DNA of 64,000 bases from assembly GCF_003813905.1 (NCBI RefSeq), contig NZ_RPFJ01000007.1, positions 33,487 to 97,486 of the forward strand, in the 5' to 3' direction. Position 1 is the stretch's first letter, and each line of letters begins with the position of its first letter. The translations under genes were made by a program, and so were the position numbers. The notes beneath the pieces are model-generated. The model made no database searches. It was not told where the DNA came from and was given only the letters and a program-made list of their open reading frames with translations. This DNA is from Aureibaculum marinum (GTDB lineage: Bacteria > Bacteroidota > Bacteroidia > Flavobacteriales > Flavobacteriaceae). Of this stretch, positions 8,815-17,698 are shown piece after piece.

Positions 8815-9597
8815 ATGAATTCCAAAATATTAGTATTTGTAGCTGCATGGCTTGTGTCCAACTCATTATTTGCTTCATTAAATGAATGGGGCCCAACAGG
8901 ACATAGAACCACAGGAAAAATAGCAGAAAGTCACCTTAAAAAAAGAGTGCTAAAAAAAATTGATAAATTATTAGATGGACAAAGTTTAGCTTTTGTATCA
9001 ACTTTTGGCGACGAAATAAAATCTGATAAGAGGTATAATGAATTCTACAGTTGGCATTATATAAATATGCCCTTTGATAAAACATATGAAACCTCTAAAA
9101 AAAATCCTAAAGGAGACCTTGTAACTGGAATTAACAAGTGTATTGAAGTTTTAAAAGATAACAATAGTACTAAAGAAGATAAAGCATTTTACCTAAAAAT
9201 GTTAGTTCATTTAGTAGGAGACTTACATCAACCGATGCACATTGGAAGACCTGAGGATAAAGGTGGAAACACTATTCAAGTACAATGGTTTGGTCGAGGT
9301 ACAAATTTACATAGAGTTTGGGATAGCGACATGATTAAAGAATGGGGAATGAGTTATTTAGAATTAGCCGATAACGCTGAAGATTTGTCTAAAGCACAAA
9401 TAAAAGTTATTGAACAAGGAACTGTAATAGATTGGGTAAATGAAGTACACCAAACAACTAAAAAAGTTTATAACTCTGTTAAAGTTGGGGAAAATTTACG
9501 TTACCAATACAACTATGACCATTTTAATACTGCAAGACATCAATTACAGTTAGCTGGTATTAGATTAGCAAAACTATTGAATGATATATTTGGATGA
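8815..9597 (+). CDS. Secreted S1/P1 family zinc nuclease
   Basis: A 260-residue S1/P1 nuclease, a trinuclear-zinc enzyme that cleaves single-stranded DNA/RNA and removes 3' phosphates. The signal peptide (about 1-20) is followed by the family Trp (W25) and H30 in EWGPTGHR. The other ligand positions are present: GDEIKSD, SWHYINMPF, LVHLVGDLHQPMH and HRVWDSDM. In characterised members the mature N-terminal Trp is itself a zinc ligand. Here Trp25 follows ASLNE, so cleavage just before W25 would be needed to conserve that ligation. It is divergent from the SPFH operon, has its own TAnnTTTG promoter, and probably serves nucleotide/phosphate scavenging in the periplasm. Confidence 0.88.
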   Translation: MNSKILVFVAAWLVSNSLFASLNEWGPTGHRTTGKIAESHLKKRVLKKIDKLLDGQSLAFVSTFGDEIKSDKRYNEFYSWHYINMPFDKTYETSKKNPKGDLVTGINKCIEVLKDNNSTKEDKAFYLKMLVHLVGDLHQPMHIGRPEDKGGNTIQVQWFGRGTNLHRVWDSDMIKEWGMSYLELADNAEDLSKAQIKVIEQGTVIDWVNEVHQTTKKVYNSVKVGENLRYQYNYDHFNTARHQLQLAGIRLAKLLNDIFG

Positions 9598-9613
9598 TAG
9601 CTTAGTGCTTATT

Positions 9614-9650
9614 GACTTACCCTTTAAAATGTAAGTTTAGTTTTTTTAAT
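9614..9650 (+). terminator. Probable terminator after the nuclease gene
   Basis: The arms ACTTAC (9615-9620) and GTAAGT (9631-9636) can pair with a 10-base loop. They are followed within a few bases by a T-run. Confidence 0.4.
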
Positions 9651-9726
9651 TTTAGTTATGCGTATTTCGCTTTTCTTCCTTAGACTTTAATAGGTTAGCC
9701 ACACTACTCTTTTCAATTATGTAAAA

Positions 9727-10800
9727 TTACAAATGCTTATCTCTTATTAAATGCGGATTCAAGTTTTCATAATTTCGACTAACAAAAGCCAAAGCACTAT
9801 TTAAAATATCTCCCATATTTGTTGCTTTTTTAAATGCAACATCTCCGGTAAGTTCTAACAAGCCACTTTTAAGTTCTTTAACTTTTTCAGGTGTAGACAA
9901 CACATCTTCGCTCATACAACCTAATACTTCTTTCAACCGAACATCTTCGCTTGCTGCCCTTTTTGCCAAAAGAGACCGCTCTTCCAATTTATACTGATCA
10001 ATAGACTCTTGATGAAGCAATTCTAAAGTCATTTCTACCAACTTATTATTTTCTTTCAAAAATTGAGGTTTATATACTTTAGGATTGCCTTCAAAACTTT
10101 GCTGATCAAAATCAATTGCCCTAATTCTATAAAGTATTCTGTCAAAATCATGTGTTAAAACCATTACATAATTGTAAGAACGCATATCCCCCAGCAAACG
10201 CACAAAGCACCTTTCGTTAAATTTCACAAACTCTTTAGCAATAGTTCTTTTATCTTGCTCTGAACACTGATCAAGATGCTTGTCTATAAAAATATCCCCA
10301 GGTATACCTGAAATATGCTCTTCAATTAATGTGTCTTTATAAACTAAAAAGTAAATGTAGTTTGGCGATAACAGATGTTCTAATTCTAATCCATAGATAC
10401 GAGATGCATCGGCTTTTTTAATATAAAAATAAGTATATATATCATTTAAAATATTTCTAACCTTTATCCTAAAAGGCTTTGAATTTCCAAACGTACAAAA
10501 ATCAATACTATCAACAGTTAAATAAGGAATAAGTGTATCACTTCCATCTGCACATAAAATAGTATATATACGTTTTAAGCTTAGTTCAATTTCTCCACGT
10601 TCATGTTCCGCAAAATAAACACTAACCCATAATGTATCATTTCCATCTTCATCAAATATCTCTATTGCTCCTTGAAAGCGTAGCAAATCGTCATAAAAAA
10701 TAGGAATTTTTATATTTCTACCATGCCTTGTTAAATATGCCGACAACTTATCAGTTATAGGAAAAGCAGGTTTTTTCTTTGACATTAATTTCTGATTCAT
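9727..10800 (-). CDS. Conserved hypothetical protein with kinase-like motifs
   Basis: A 357-residue soluble protein without signal or membrane segment. I do not recognise a named family. The middle region shows the spacing of a protein-kinase-like fold: a Lys in FYIKKAD (about 128-129), a hinge-like LIEEHISGIPG (about 159-168), GDMRSYN with Asp205 and Asn210 spaced like the HRDxxxxN catalytic loop, and AIDFDQQ with Asp230 where DFG would be. The N-terminal third holds beta-rich segments. The C-terminal part is helical and charged (LLAKRAASEDVRLKEVL). MSKKKPAF (residue 6) is an alternative start. The kinase reading is inference; the protein could be a pseudokinase or something unrelated. Confidence 0.7.
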   Translation of the reverse strand: MNQKLMSKKKPAFPITDKLSAYLTRHGRNIKIPIFYDDLLRFQGAIEIFDEDGNDTLWVSVYFAEHERGEIELSLKRIYTILCADGSDTLIPYLTVDSIDFCTFGNSKPFRIKVRNILNDIYTYFYIKKADASRIYGLELEHLLSPNYIYFLVYKDTLIEEHISGIPGDIFIDKHLDQCSEQDKRTIAKEFVKFNERCFVRLLGDMRSYNYVMVLTHDFDRILYRIRAIDFDQQSFEGNPKVYKPQFLKENNKLVEMTLELLHQESIDQYKLEERSLLAKRAASEDVRLKEVLGCMSEDVLSTPEKVKELKSGLLELTGDVAFKKATNMGDILNSALAFVSRNYENLNPHLIRDKHL

Positions 10801-11012
10801 TTTAACCTTTTAAAATTTTAATAAATATAGTAATTAAAAGCAATTGACACATACTGATACATTAATTAAGCAATGATTATTAACTAATTTTAATTACTTT
10901 TATCATATAATTAGATAACAGCTATCATTTTACCATACACAAATCATTACGCCATTTTATAAAATATATTGAATACTTTAGCGTTAAACTCTTAACCCAA
11001 AAGATTAAATTA

Positions 11013-11711
11013 ATGAAAATATCGTATTTCATAAAACTCTTATCAGTTCTTTTATTAGTTAGCCTTTCTTACAAAATTCAAGCTCAAGAAAAATCAGGAA
11101 CACTTCCAGATGGTTTTGTTTATGTTAAAGAAATAATACCTAAACTTAGAACAGATTTACGCTATTACTCCTCTAATAATTTTATTGGAGAACCTATTGA
11201 TGGTTATAAAAAACCAAAATGTATATTAACAAAAGAAGCCGCTTTAGCATTAAAAAATGTTCAAGAAGAATTTGAAAAATTAGGCTTTGGTTTATTGATT
11301 TTTGACGCATATCGTCCACAGCGTGCTGTAAATCAATTTGTAAAATGGGCTCAAGATTCAACTGATACGAGAATGAAGGAACAATTTTACCCTAATCTTG
11401 ATAAAAAAGATTTATTTAAAGAACAGTATATTGCTGCAAAATCAGGGCATAGTAGAGGAAGTTCTGTAGACTTAACCATTGTATCTTTAAAAACCGGCCA
11501 CATACTAGACTTAGGTAGCCCTTTTGATTTATTTGATGAAAAATCTGCCACAAATTATAAAAACATCACGAAAAATCAACGATCTATAAGGTTAATGTTG
11601 CAACGAAGAATGGTAAAACACGGTTTTAAGCCTCACGAAAAAGAATGGTGGCATTTTACCCTAGCAAATGAACCTTACCCTGATACCTATTTCGATTTTT
11701 CAATAGAATAA
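11013..11711 (+). CDS. VanX-like D-alanyl-D-alanine dipeptidase (M15D)
   Basis: A 232-residue secreted M15 zinc peptidase with a signal peptide (about 1-24, ending KIQAQ). Zinc ligands are His146 and Asp153 in SGHSRGSSVDLT and His214 in EWWHF; Glu211 is the general base. FDAYRPQ supplies the Arg101 that stabilises the transition state in VanX. The family hydrolyses D-Ala-D-Ala dipeptide. A chromosomal periplasmic form without vanHA or vanRS nearby points to peptidoglycan-fragment recycling rather than glycopeptide resistance. It is monocistronic and followed by a hairpin terminator. Confidence 0.85.
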   Translation: MKISYFIKLLSVLLLVSLSYKIQAQEKSGTLPDGFVYVKEIIPKLRTDLRYYSSNNFIGEPIDGYKKPKCILTKEAALALKNVQEEFEKLGFGLLIFDAYRPQRAVNQFVKWAQDSTDTRMKEQFYPNLDKKDLFKEQYIAAKSGHSRGSSVDLTIVSLKTGHILDLGSPFDLFDEKSATNYKNITKNQRSIRLMLQRRMVKHGFKPHEKEWWHFTLANEPYPDTYFDFSIE

Positions 11712-11740
11712 AAAAACAATCAACCCAAACCCAATAAAAA

Positions 11741-11766
11741 AAACCGCATTAATACGGTTTTTTTTA
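11741..11766 (+). terminator. Rho-independent terminator after the dipeptidase gene
   Basis: AAACCGCATT/AATACGGTTT is an inverted repeat with one mismatch. It is preceded by an A-run and followed by a T-run, so it could work in both directions between the two convergent genes. Confidence 0.65.
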
Positions 11767-11855
11767 TTTCTTAATACAACGTTTAATTTAACTTCAAAAG
11801 AAAACAAAATTATACGTTAGAAAGATTAAAGGTAACATCAATATTTATTATCCGT

Positions 11856-14108
11856 TTATTTTATAACCTTTTTATATTTATATGTAGCCTTTTTTAAATT
11901 ATTTGTCAAATTTTTTAACCAAACAAGTTGATTATATAGCAGATGTGCTTCTTGTAAACCAATTACTTTTTCTTCATTTACATCTAACATACCTGCCTGT
12001 ATTTCCCTATCTCTTTCATTTGCCAAATTAATATAGTTATCTAATAACTCTTCTTTTGCTTCTTCGATACTCTGTTGGGTAGACAACTCTAACTTTCTAT
12101 TCTTATCTAAAATATTGGCAGTTTCTTTTAAGGTATTCGTAATATGAACAACAAAAACATCAAATTGATTTTTTATGGAAGTAACTTTATGTTTTTGTAT
12201 AAAACTACCTAATGATGCAATTGCAGAAACAATGGTATGGTTTAATGTTACAATTTCATAAATAAGTTCAAATTCTTTTTGCTTTGATTTTGGATCTTGC
12301 GACATACGTTGAAAGGCAGCATTCAACTCACTCATAGCTAAAAAAGCTTCTTTTCTAGGAATTTTATATTGATTATTAGGTTCAGAACCTGAACCATATA
12401 ATTTTTGAGTAGCTTTTAAATACTTACTATTCCATTTTATTACTGGTAATATAAATTGATCTAAATTTTTAAATTCCCATAAAGGCCAAAGAACATAATT
12501 AACAACAATAGCCAATGCTGCACCTATTAAAGTATCCAACACTCTATACCCAACCACTTCCAAAGCATTTGGTTGTAGTATCGCATAGGCAAAAATAACA
12601 TGAATAGTTATAAATGCAGCTCCTGTTTTATAACTCTGCTGGATTAACGAAAAAGCAAAAGTCAATGAAAATAATGCTAAAGCTCCATAAATCATAGTGT
12701 TTTGAGTCGCAAAAATTATCAACACAGCGACTACAGCACCAATAACGGTTCCAATAATACGATTTTGAGAACGTGCTTTAGTTAGCCCATAATTTGGACG
12801 CATAATCACAACTAAAGTCAAAATAATCCAATAAGCATTTTTAATATCTAAAAAATTCCCTAATAAATAAGCAGCAATAATTGTAATGCTTAATCTTAAC
12901 GCATGCCTAAATATTGTTGATTTAAAACTTAAATGCTCCAATATTAACCCAAATCGATACTCTTGTAAGGTAATAAATTGATTGGCTTCTTTAGGCTTTA
13001 ATGACAGCTTTGAAGCGTTGCCAACATTTGCCATTACACGCCTAATTGCTCTAACCTGTTCTAACAATTGCCCTTGATAAGTATGGAGATTTCGCAATGT
13101 TAACACTCCCTCCCTAGCCTTAGGCAAACCAACCTCTTCTATATAATTATTAATAGCTTTATCTGCCTGAGCATAAACATCTAACAATTTATTTTTTGTT
13201 GGTATTTTACCTTTCTTTATCATTACCTCGGAAAGTACAATTAAGTGTTTTCCCATGGTTTCATTAACACTGCTAAAAGCTGATAAATACTTTTTTTGTG
13301 TACCAAAAATTGCATCAATTTTTGAGTAATCAACAGTATTTGCCATTGCTAACTCAAAAATATCCACTAACGAAATAAATATAAGTAACCTTTTTTCTTC
13401 AAGATGTGAACGCCCTGTATTTTTTCTAGTTAGTAGTAGTGATTCACGTAAGGTTTCATATTTTTCACTTATCTGAGTTTGAAGTTCTAACAATTTTTTA
13501 AATAAAACATCATGAGATTCCCTTTCCGTAAATATTCTACCCCTTAGAATAAGATACTCTCCTGTGAGTGCTAAAGTATCTGACAATAACTGATTTTCTT
13601 GTTTTCCTGAAGCTAATCTATTGAGCAAAAGAGAAATAGACAAATACCACAATCCTCCAACAGCTAAAAGCCCCATGTGTATAATTATTTCAACTCCATG
13701 AAGTTCATTTCTTACAGCTAATGCTAATACGATTGCCAACAACCCCGAAAATGCAATTAATGAACCTCTAAAACCATACACCGCTATCATAGAACTAAAA
13801 AAAGACAATAGTGCCAGTGCTACTAACAACAATAAAAAATGAGGTTTTAAAAATAAAACGATACCAGTAATAATTACCGTTAACGCAATACTGATTAGAA
13901 TACCATTAACTTTACGTTTTAAACTTCCTGGAATATCACTTGGTGCATTTACAAAAATGCCCATTAATACAGGAAGTACAAAATCTAATAAATTAATAGC
14001 ATAAAACAACACTAAGGGAAGTGCAACAGCTATAGTTAATACAACACCTCTGTAAAAACTAGCCCCTTTAAAAAATAACTCTACCGATTTTAACAATTCT
14101 TTTACCAT
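11856..14108 (-). CDS. FUSC (YccS/YhfK-like) family inner-membrane protein
   Basis: A 750-residue protein with the FUSC-like duplicated layout. One cluster of about six hydrophobic helices spans residues 18-165, a soluble helical region follows, and a second membrane cluster begins about residue 405 with SITIIAAYLLGNF. The conserved VVIMRPNYGLTKARSQNRIIGTVIGA and DTLIGAALAIVVNYVLWP segments are hallmarks of the YccS/aromatic-acid-exporter-related group. The C-terminus is a charged cytosolic helical domain. It is probably an efflux component, but the substrate is unknown. No membrane-fusion or outer-membrane partner genes are adjacent. Confidence 0.82.
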   Translation of the reverse strand: MVKELLKSVELFFKGASFYRGVVLTIAVALPLVLFYAINLLDFVLPVLMGIFVNAPSDIPGSLKRKVNGILISIALTVIITGIVLFLKPHFLLLLVALALLSFFSSMIAVYGFRGSLIAFSGLLAIVLALAVRNELHGVEIIIHMGLLAVGGLWYLSISLLLNRLASGKQENQLLSDTLALTGEYLILRGRIFTERESHDVLFKKLLELQTQISEKYETLRESLLLTRKNTGRSHLEEKRLLIFISLVDIFELAMANTVDYSKIDAIFGTQKKYLSAFSSVNETMGKHLIVLSEVMIKKGKIPTKNKLLDVYAQADKAINNYIEEVGLPKAREGVLTLRNLHTYQGQLLEQVRAIRRVMANVGNASKLSLKPKEANQFITLQEYRFGLILEHLSFKSTIFRHALRLSITIIAAYLLGNFLDIKNAYWIILTLVVIMRPNYGLTKARSQNRIIGTVIGAVVAVLIIFATQNTMIYGALALFSLTFAFSLIQQSYKTGAAFITIHVIFAYAILQPNALEVVGYRVLDTLIGAALAIVVNYVLWPLWEFKNLDQFILPVIKWNSKYLKATQKLYGSGSEPNNQYKIPRKEAFLAMSELNAAFQRMSQDPKSKQKEFELIYEIVTLNHTIVSAIASLGSFIQKHKVTSIKNQFDVFVVHITNTLKETANILDKNRKLELSTQQSIEEAKEELLDNYINLANERDREIQAGMLDVNEEKVIGLQEAHLLYNQLVWLKNLTNNLKKATYKYKKVIK

Positions 14109-14267
14109 AACTAATCACATCACAAAGATAGTTTATTAACCTAAAGAAAGCTGTATTACATTTACTAGAATATATGCTCAACTAACAAAGTTATAACTTA
14201 AAATTAACTACATTTTATAATTCCCTTTTACTTCTTTAACAACTATTCAAAAGAAAAAAATGAACCA

Positions 14268-14306
14268 TAAAAAAACCGTCTTTTAAGTAATACTTAAAAG
14301 ACGGTT
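14268..14306 (-). terminator. Strong terminator of htpG
   Basis: The 16-base arms AACCGTCTTTTAAGTA (14274-14289) and TACTTAAAAGACGGTT (14291-14306) are perfectly complementary with one unpaired base, so a few central pairs open to form the loop. Read on the minus strand it is followed by a U-run. It lies 22 bases beyond the htpG stop. Confidence 0.8.
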
Positions 14307-14327
14307 CCCATAAATAATCAATGAAAT

Positions 14328-16253
14328 CTACTTCATAATATCAAAGCTACGTTTAATAAATGCTGTTAAATCTTTACCTTTTAATAAATTTTGAGACAAT
14401 TTAGCTAAATCTAATGCTTGATTTACATACTCTTCTTTTTTTCCTTTTGCTCTAAGAATTTTTTGCATCAAATCATTATTAGTATTTACAACTAAATTAT
14501 ACATTTCAGGGAAATTACTCATTCCCATCATTCCACCTCCACCAGTTTGACTCATTTCTTTCATTCTTCTCATAAATTCTGGTATAGTGATAACAAAAGG
14601 ATTTGCATTAGAATCTAAAGCTTCTAATTGTACAGTATACTCTTTTGGAACAACACCTTCTACTATTTCTTTTAATTTAGTTTGCTCTTCTTCAGTCAGT
14701 TTAGAAACTTTATCCTCATCTTTTTTAATTAAGTTATCAATAAAATCTGAATCAACCCTAGCAAATTTTATTGGTTGTTTTTCTGCTGACAATTCAGAAT
14801 TTTCACCTTCTATTTTTTGTATTAAATGAGAAACAATCGGAGAATCTAACAACAACACTTCATATCCTTTTTCTTTAGCTTCTTCAATATAACTGTGTTG
14901 TTCATCTGCATTAGTTGCGTATAATAAGACAATATTTTTATCTTTATCTGTCTGAGCAGGTTTTACTTTCTCTATCAATTCGTCAAAAGTAAAATAACTA
15001 TCATCAACTGTTGGAAACAACGCAAATTTAAATGCTTTTTCATAAAACTTAGGTTCTGACAACATTCCATATTCAATAACAATTTTGATGTCATTCCATT
15101 TTTTCTCGAACCCTTCTCTATCATTTTTAAATAAAGATTGTAATTTGTCAGCTACTTTTTTAGTGATGTAACTTGATATCTTTTTTACAGCACCATCTGC
15201 TTGCAAATAACTACGAGAAACATTTAAAGGAATGTCTGGAGAATCTATTACACCACGCAACATCTGCAAAAACTCAGGAACAATACCCTCTACATTATCT
15301 GTTACAAACACCTGATTTTGATACAATTGTATCCTATCCTTTTGTATATCTATATTGGTAGTTAACTTAGGAAAATATAATATACCTGTTAAATTAAAAG
15401 GATAGTCAACATTTAAATGAATATTAAATAGAGGTTCTTCAAATTGCATTGGATACAATTCTCTATAAAAAGAACTATAATCTTCATCCTTTAAATCTGA
15501 AGGTTGTTTAGTCCAAGCAGGATTAGGATTATTAATAATATTATCAACTGTTATTTTTTTATGTGGTTCCTTAGTTTCTTTACCATCCTTGTCTTTTATA
15601 GTTTTAGGTTCAAACTCAGGATCATCTATTTCTTTAGTACCAAACTTAATTGGAACAGGCATAAACTTGTTGTATTTAACTAACAACTCTCTAATTCTAT
15701 GTTCTTCTAAAAATTCAGTAGAATCTTCTGCAATATGAAGAATAATTTCTGTTCCTCTATCTTTTTTATCAGCCTCAGTCAATGCGAATTCTGGCGAACC
15801 ATCACATGTCCAATGAACAGCAGACTCTTCATCCACATAAGATTTTGTAATAATTTCAACTTTTTCTGCAACCATAAAAGCAGAATAAAACCCTAAACCA
15901 AAATGACCAATAATTCCAGAATCTTTGGCTGTATCTTTATATTTTTCTAAAAATTCTTCGGCTCCAGAAAAAGCAACTTCATTTATATATTTTTCAACCT
16001 CTTCTTTAGACATCCCCACACCCTGATCGATAATATGTAATTTCTTACCTTCTTTATCAATTTTAACTTCAATCTTAGGATCTCCATAATCTACCTTAGC
16101 TTCACCAATAGTTGAAAGATGTTTTAACTTTAATGTTGCATCTGTAGCATTTGATATTAACTCTCTTAAGAAAATCTCATGATCTGAATACAAGAATTTT
16201 TTAATTAATGGAAATATGTTTTCAACTGAAACATTAATTTTTCCTTTTGCCAT
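14328..16253 (-). CDS. htpG: Molecular chaperone HtpG (Hsp90)
   Basis: A 641-residue bacterial Hsp90. The N-terminal GHKL ATPase domain is intact: FLRELISNATDATLK (Asn and catalytic Glu), IIDQGVGMSKEE, IGHFGLGFYSAFMVA. The middle domain includes GILYFPK and NVSRSYLQ. The C-terminal dimerisation domain contains a methionine-rich stretch (RRMKEMSQTGGGGMMGMSNFPEM). Compared with E. coli HtpG there is a charged Lys/Asp/Glu-rich loop (about residues 217-236) between the N and middle domains, as in other Bacteroidota. It assists folding of client proteins under heat and other stress. The upstream region holds TGxCAAxTTGxCA-type palindromes that could be stress-control sites. Confidence 0.97.
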   Translation of the reverse strand: MAKGKINVSVENIFPLIKKFLYSDHEIFLRELISNATDATLKLKHLSTIGEAKVDYGDPKIEVKIDKEGKKLHIIDQGVGMSKEEVEKYINEVAFSGAEEFLEKYKDTAKDSGIIGHFGLGFYSAFMVAEKVEIITKSYVDEESAVHWTCDGSPEFALTEADKKDRGTEIILHIAEDSTEFLEEHRIRELLVKYNKFMPVPIKFGTKEIDDPEFEPKTIKDKDGKETKEPHKKITVDNIINNPNPAWTKQPSDLKDEDYSSFYRELYPMQFEEPLFNIHLNVDYPFNLTGILYFPKLTTNIDIQKDRIQLYQNQVFVTDNVEGIVPEFLQMLRGVIDSPDIPLNVSRSYLQADGAVKKISSYITKKVADKLQSLFKNDREGFEKKWNDIKIVIEYGMLSEPKFYEKAFKFALFPTVDDSYFTFDELIEKVKPAQTDKDKNIVLLYATNADEQHSYIEEAKEKGYEVLLLDSPIVSHLIQKIEGENSELSAEKQPIKFARVDSDFIDNLIKKDEDKVSKLTEEEQTKLKEIVEGVVPKEYTVQLEALDSNANPFVITIPEFMRRMKEMSQTGGGGMMGMSNFPEMYNLVVNTNNDLMQKILRAKGKKEEYVNQALDLAKLSQNLLKGKDLTAFIKRSFDIMK

Positions 16254-16593
16254 AATTTTATGATTTTATGTATTATTCTTACCTTAAATTTCACTAAGAA
16301 TAACCTGTTAGGTAAGAAACTTGTTAATAATAATTATAATTTAAATAGAACTCCTTTGGTGTAGTCAAAAAAAATACCATTCTCACAAAAATGCCAATTT
16401 GTCAGAGAAAACAAATCTTAATTGACAAAGTCAGTCACATAAAATTATAATGACAACTTTACTCGCTAAATTGGTAACTTAAAAAGGCTTATTAATTGGT
16501 ATAAGCTTACTAATTTGAACAATAAAAATGATTGAGTTTTTTTAGACATTCGATATCTTTACTTATCTTGCATTTTTTAAAACGATTACTAAA
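16254..16593. other. 340-base divergent intergenic region between htpG and the FabH-like gene
   Basis: No credible coding region. It holds the divergent promoters. A TGCCAATTTGTCA imperfect palindrome (16392-16404) and two further TGACA motifs (about 16423 and 16450) are clustered in the middle. TATCTTTA, one mismatch from TAnnTTTG, lies about 40 bases before the FabH-like ATG. Confidence 0.6.
16392..16404 (-). promoter_or_regulatory. Candidate stress operator upstream of htpG
   Basis: TGCCAATTTGTCA, read TGACAAATTGGCA on the htpG strand, has the two-fold form TGxCAAxTTGxCA. More TGACA boxes follow at 16423 and 16450. Its position about 140 bases from the htpG start and the chaperone context suggest a stress-responsive site; the factor is unknown. 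Confidence 0.35.
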
Positions 16594-17598
16594 ATGTACA
16601 ATTCAAAAATAACAGGACTAGGCTTTTATGTACCTGACAATGTAGTTACTAATAATGATCTTTCTAAAATTATGGACACTAATGATGAGTGGATACAAGA
16701 AAGAACTGGTATAAAAGAACGTAGATGGATTCCTAAAAACAGTGAAGACACCTCAGCTACTATGGGAGCTAAAGCAGCTAAAATAGCCATTGAACGTTCT
16801 GGGTTAACTAAAGATGATATCGATTTTATTGTATTTGCAACATTAAGTCCTGACTATTATTTTCCTGGCTGTGGAGTACAAATTCAGGCTATGTTAGACA
16901 TGAAAACTGTTGGTGCCATAGATATTAGAAATCAATGTTCTGGATTTATATATGCACTTTCTACTGCTGACCAATTTATAAAAACAGGAATGTATAAAAA
17001 CATTTTGGTAATTGGTGCAGAATATCACTCTAATGGGTTAGATAAAACTACACGTGGTCGAGGTGTATCAGTAATTTTTGGTGACGGTGCTGGAGCTTGC
17101 GTGTTGTCAAGAACCGAAGACAATAACAAGGGTATTTTATCTTCTCATTTACATAGTGAAGGTAAATATGCCGATAAATTAATTGTAAAATCACCAAGTA
17201 TAAAACATTGGGTTCCTGAAATTATAGCCTCAACAGAAGAAGACACTTCTTATTTTCCATATATGGATGGTACTTTTGTGTTTAAAAATGCAGTTGTTCG
17301 GTTTAGTGAAGTAATCATGGAGGGGTTAAAAACCAATAACCTATCCCCTTCTGATATTGATATGCTTATACCTCATCAAGCTAACTTAAGAATCTCTCAG
17401 TTTATTCAAAAGAAATTTCAATTAAAGGATGAACAGGTTTATAATAATATTATGAATTATGGTAATACAACTGCTGCCTCAATTATAATTGCCTTAACAG
17501 AAGCTTACGAAAAAGGAAAAATAAAAGATAACGATTTGGTTGTACTTGCAGCCTTCGGTAGTGGTTTTACCTGGGGTAGTGTAATTATCAGATGGTAA
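16594..17598 (+). CDS. Beta-ketoacyl-ACP synthase III (FabH-like)
   Basis: A 334-residue thiolase-fold ketosynthase. The catalytic triad is complete: Cys115 in IRNQCSGFIYAL, His261 in PHQAN and Asn291 in NYGNTTAAS. The N-terminal GFYVPDNVVTNNDL and NDEWIQERTGIKER match FabH. FabH condenses acetyl- or branched acyl-CoA with malonyl-ACP to start fatty-acid synthesis. Flavobacteria commonly carry several FabH-like paralogs, and this one is not next to acpP/plsX/fabD. It may be the housekeeping enzyme or a paralog for branched, secondary-lipid or flexirubin-type products; the sequence alone does not settle this. Confidence 0.88.
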   Translation: MYNSKITGLGFYVPDNVVTNNDLSKIMDTNDEWIQERTGIKERRWIPKNSEDTSATMGAKAAKIAIERSGLTKDDIDFIVFATLSPDYYFPGCGVQIQAMLDMKTVGAIDIRNQCSGFIYALSTADQFIKTGMYKNILVIGAEYHSNGLDKTTRGRGVSVIFGDGAGACVLSRTEDNNKGILSSHLHSEGKYADKLIVKSPSIKHWVPEIIASTEEDTSYFPYMDGTFVFKNAVVRFSEVIMEGLKTNNLSPSDIDMLIPHQANLRISQFIQKKFQLKDEQVYNNIMNYGNTTAASIIIALTEAYEKGKIKDNDLVVLAAFGSGFTWGSVIIRW

Positions 17599-17626
17599 TA
17601 GAAAAAAAAAGAAACTTTACTTTTAA

Positions 17627-17680
17627 ATTTTCATCGTAATATTTTATAAAATAAAAGTCATAAATTATTACGATGAAAAT
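17627..17680. terminator. Long inverted repeat, bidirectional terminator
   Basis: ATTTTCATCGTAATA (17627-17641) and TATTACGATGAAAAT (17666-17680) are exact reverse complements, and pairing continues after one mismatch. The hairpin sits between convergent genes: 28 bases after the ketosynthase stop and 18 bases from the DUF349 stop. Confidence 0.65.
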
Positions 17681-17698
17681 TGATTTAGAAAAAAACTA

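Noticed and set aside
11013..11711. Glycopeptide (vancomycin) resistance determinant
   Set aside because: Although VanX-like, it has a signal peptide and no vanH, ligase or two-component genes nearby, so a recycling dipeptidase is the better reading.
15173..15361. 62-codon open frame opposite htpG
   Set aside because: Fully antisense to the highly conserved chaperone gene.
16384..16420. Sigma-54 promoter upstream of htpG (TTGGCATTTTTGTGAG)
   Set aside because: The -24-like TGGCA is present but the -12 TTGC is missing at the right spacing.
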